Origin: Chryseobacterium carnipullorum
GTDB lineage: Bacteria; Bacteroidota; Bacteroidia; Flavobacteriales; Weeksellaceae
Reading direction: 5' to 3'
DNA: 64,000 nucleotides
Assembly (NCBI RefSeq): GCF_900142785.1
Contig: NZ_FRCD01000006.1
Coordinates: 177,443 to 241,442 of the forward strand
Part shown: in pieces, positions 62,581 through 64,000 of the stretch
Layout of the letters: each line of letters opens with the position of its first letter
Numbering within the stretch: position 1 is the stretch's first letter
Notes under the pieces: generated by a model
The model's database searches: none
What the model was told of the DNA's origin: nothing
Seen by the model: the letters and a program-made list of their open reading frames with translations, nothing else
Program-made: the position numbers and the translations under genes

Positions 62581-63867
62581 ATGAAAAAAACTATAATTAT
62601 ATTATTCGCTTATTTCTCAATATTTTCATGTAGCAGCTCAAATGATGATGACATTACAGAGGTGGTAACACCTCCTGTTATAGAAAATAAGATCAATTTA
62701 ACATCAAATTACTATGACACCTCTGAAACTGTAACCCTAAGATGGACTCTCAGCGGAAATAATACTTATGATCATTATAAAATTGCAAGAAGCGATTCTC
62801 CAAATGGGCAACAGACGGAACTAGGTAGCATTAGCACGAATCAGTTTGTATCTACATTGGCTGTACCCTTTAGCCCTTACTTAGAATATCAGATTATTGG
62901 TATTAAATCTAACGGCGAACAGGTTAAAAGTAACGTTATAAAAATTGAAAGACCTGAGGTTAAATTACTTAACCTTAAGGTTTTTGATGCTCAGTTTGAT
63001 AAAAATTCCGGAAAGTTATACCTTTTGGACACTGACGGAAAAATTGCAATTTACGATGTGAATACGGGTTCTATTACCCATCAGATTAGTACTAATGCTA
63101 CTTTAGGATACTCAGATCTTGGAATTTATAATGGAAATGTAGAATTATATGTTCCTAGAAACGATGGCTGGGTAGATATTTATGATGGTAATAGTTTAGC
63201 ATTAAAAGATCAGATTAATTTCGCGATGTCGCTCATAAGTACAGTTTATCACAATGGTAAGCTTTATGGATCGTCAATCAATAACAACATTATTAAATCA
63301 GCAGACAGAGCTTCAAAAACTTTAATTTCTCAATCACCTCAAATTTATAGCAATAGTGGAAGGATGAGAAAATCTGTAGGGACCTCTGTAAAATTATACA
63401 CCATAACACAGAACATTTCACCTGTAGATATGGATCTGTATAATTTTGATCTCAATGGTAATTATACCAGTCATCAGGACGATTCCTATCATGGAGATCA
63501 CCCTCTCAATTATAGAATCTTTGAAACATTCCCTGATGGAAGAATCATTACGTCAAGTTCAGGTTCAGTATATAATCCGCAAATGGTTTACCAAAATGAT
63601 TTACCGGCTGGAAATTCTAAGCTTTCAAGTTTCGATTTTGATAGCAACAGTATTATCGCAGGAAGCATAGCTAAGACAATTGAGTTTTATAACATCAATT
63701 CTTATACAAAAACCAAGACAATCAATACAAAAAGATTTCCTTATAAAGTATTCAGTTATAATAATAAGGTGGTTTGTGTAAGTTCAATTACTCAACTTAA
63801 TCTTCAGCATTATGATTATTCAAATGTAATTCCTGAAAATGTAATGATTGAAATTTTTGACAAATAA
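62581..63867 (+). CDS. Propeller-like lipoprotein
   Basis: 428 residues. SP-II signal with lipobox IFSC (Cys17) and a SSSNDDD spacer that is the usual lipoprotein export signal pattern of Bacteroidota (acidic after Cys). A fibronectin-III-like domain (INLTSNYYDTSETVTLRWTL) covers about 40-130, followed by a beta-propeller-like region of repeated 'G-K-L-Y' strands (KNSGKLYLLDTDGKIAIYDV; GNVELYVPRNDGWVDIYDG; NGKLYGSSINNNII). Surface or periplasmic; binding role inferred. No enzyme motif. Confidence 0.75.
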   Translation: MKKTIIILFAYFSIFSCSSSNDDDITEVVTPPVIENKINLTSNYYDTSETVTLRWTLSGNNTYDHYKIARSDSPNGQQTELGSISTNQFVSTLAVPFSPYLEYQIIGIKSNGEQVKSNVIKIERPEVKLLNLKVFDAQFDKNSGKLYLLDTDGKIAIYDVNTGSITHQISTNATLGYSDLGIYNGNVELYVPRNDGWVDIYDGNSLALKDQINFAMSLISTVYHNGKLYGSSINNNIIKSADRASKTLISQSPQIYSNSGRMRKSVGTSVKLYTITQNISPVDMDLYNFDLNGNYTSHQDDSYHGDHPLNYRIFETFPDGRIITSSSGSVYNPQMVYQNDLPAGNSKLSSFDFDSNSIIAGSIAKTIEFYNINSYTKTKTINTKRFPYKVFSYNNKVVCVSSITQLNLQHYDYSNVIPENVMIEIFDK

Positions 63868-63906
63868 ATTTTTATTGATTTATCAATCAAAAATCCTCTC
63901 AAAATT

Positions 63907-64000
63907 GGACTGCCCCCAAAAAGTTAGACACTTTTTAGGGGCATTTTTTATGTATAGAAAAGAAAAATTTAGCGTTGCTTTCAAATTAGAATGTATTAAA
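63907..64000 (+). mobile_element. Insertion sequence, left end (IS3-like)
   Basis: The stretch GGACTGCCCCCAAAAAGTTA followed by GACACTTTTTAGGGGCA looks like the terminal inverted repeat of an IS3-type element; its TGCCCC and GGGGCA flanks can also pair. An open frame for a transposase starts right after. The rest is outside the window, so family assignment stays tentative. Confidence 0.6.
63950..64000 (+). CDS. Transposase OrfA-like N-terminus (partial)
   Basis: ATG at 63950 begins MYRKEKFSVAFKLECIK and runs off the window. The basic start with an RKEKFSVAFKLE pattern is typical of the helix-turn-helix OrfA (DUF/IS3 group) that binds the terminal repeats. Only 17 codons are visible. Confidence 0.6.
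   Translation, partial: MYRKEKFSVAFKLECIK

Overview
The window looks like a piece of a Flavobacteriia (Bacteroidota) chromosome, most likely Chryseobacterium or a close Weeksellaceae relative. Supporting signs are the AT-rich sequence, promoters of the Bacteroidota type (TTTG-N19-TAnnTTTG, found perfectly spaced at 4299, 11765 and 33383), type IX secretion (T9SS) sorting domains, a monomeric NADP isocitrate dehydrogenase, a 952-residue single-chain GcvP, many SP-II lipoproteins and AT-rich intergenic DNA with degenerate palindromes. The genus call is inference from gene content and protein style; no search was run.

Layout. 0-5.8 kb: fragment of a VOC gene, an AsmA/DUF748-like membrane-anchored giant, an exported S41 protease, an orphan 119-aa protein with a perfect promoter, a doubly frameshifted SnoaL gene and an exported RidA protein. 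5.9-9.7 kb: the oxidative pentose phosphate operon gnd-zwf-pgl on the minus strand, closed by a hairpin terminator. 10-15.3 kb: a solitary lpxD, a truncated nicotinamidase, a T9SS cargo protein, a POTRA/barrel outer-membrane protein and a DoxX-like protein. 15.26-17.94 kb: a small AT-rich accessory island abutting the 3' end of tRNA-Arg(TCG). It holds a two-gene exported cassette, a pentapeptide-repeat gene broken by an in-frame stop, and three diverged copies of one ~230-bp repeat; a degenerate copy of the tRNA 3' end sits at its far side. 18-23 kb: an outer-membrane barrel and a 987-aa TPR protein, probably one envelope system.

23-40 kb: mostly housekeeping and envelope genes: CocE-type hydrolase, amino-acid permease, Mpo1-like protein, DUF4377 lipoprotein, Fur-family regulator with a palindromic operator, dGTPase, Fpg/Nei glycosylase, methyltransferase, SMR exporter, a 27-aa membrane microprotein with its own strong promoter, an AAA+ ATPase overlapping a YggS gene, small lipoproteins, a second S41-like protein and an XRE regulator. 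40-48.5 kb: gcvP, a 50-aa Cys/Lys-rich protein, a J-domain protein, an ECF sigma factor operon with two small Cys-tailed membrane proteins, and an S9 peptidase.

48.5-58.5 kb: a run of minus-strand genes from small-molecule-handling families (DoxX, three SRPBCC, several VOC, two DinB, an alpha/beta hydrolase, a Crp/Fnr regulator, DUF763, Tpx), suggesting detoxification or stress handling. 58.6-64 kb: two secreted proteins, icd, a propeller-like lipoprotein, and the left end of an insertion sequence at the window edge. Several genes are visibly decayed (VOC x2, SnoaL, PncA, pentapeptide), so the accessory parts are in flux. No CRISPR array, rRNA or integrase was seen.
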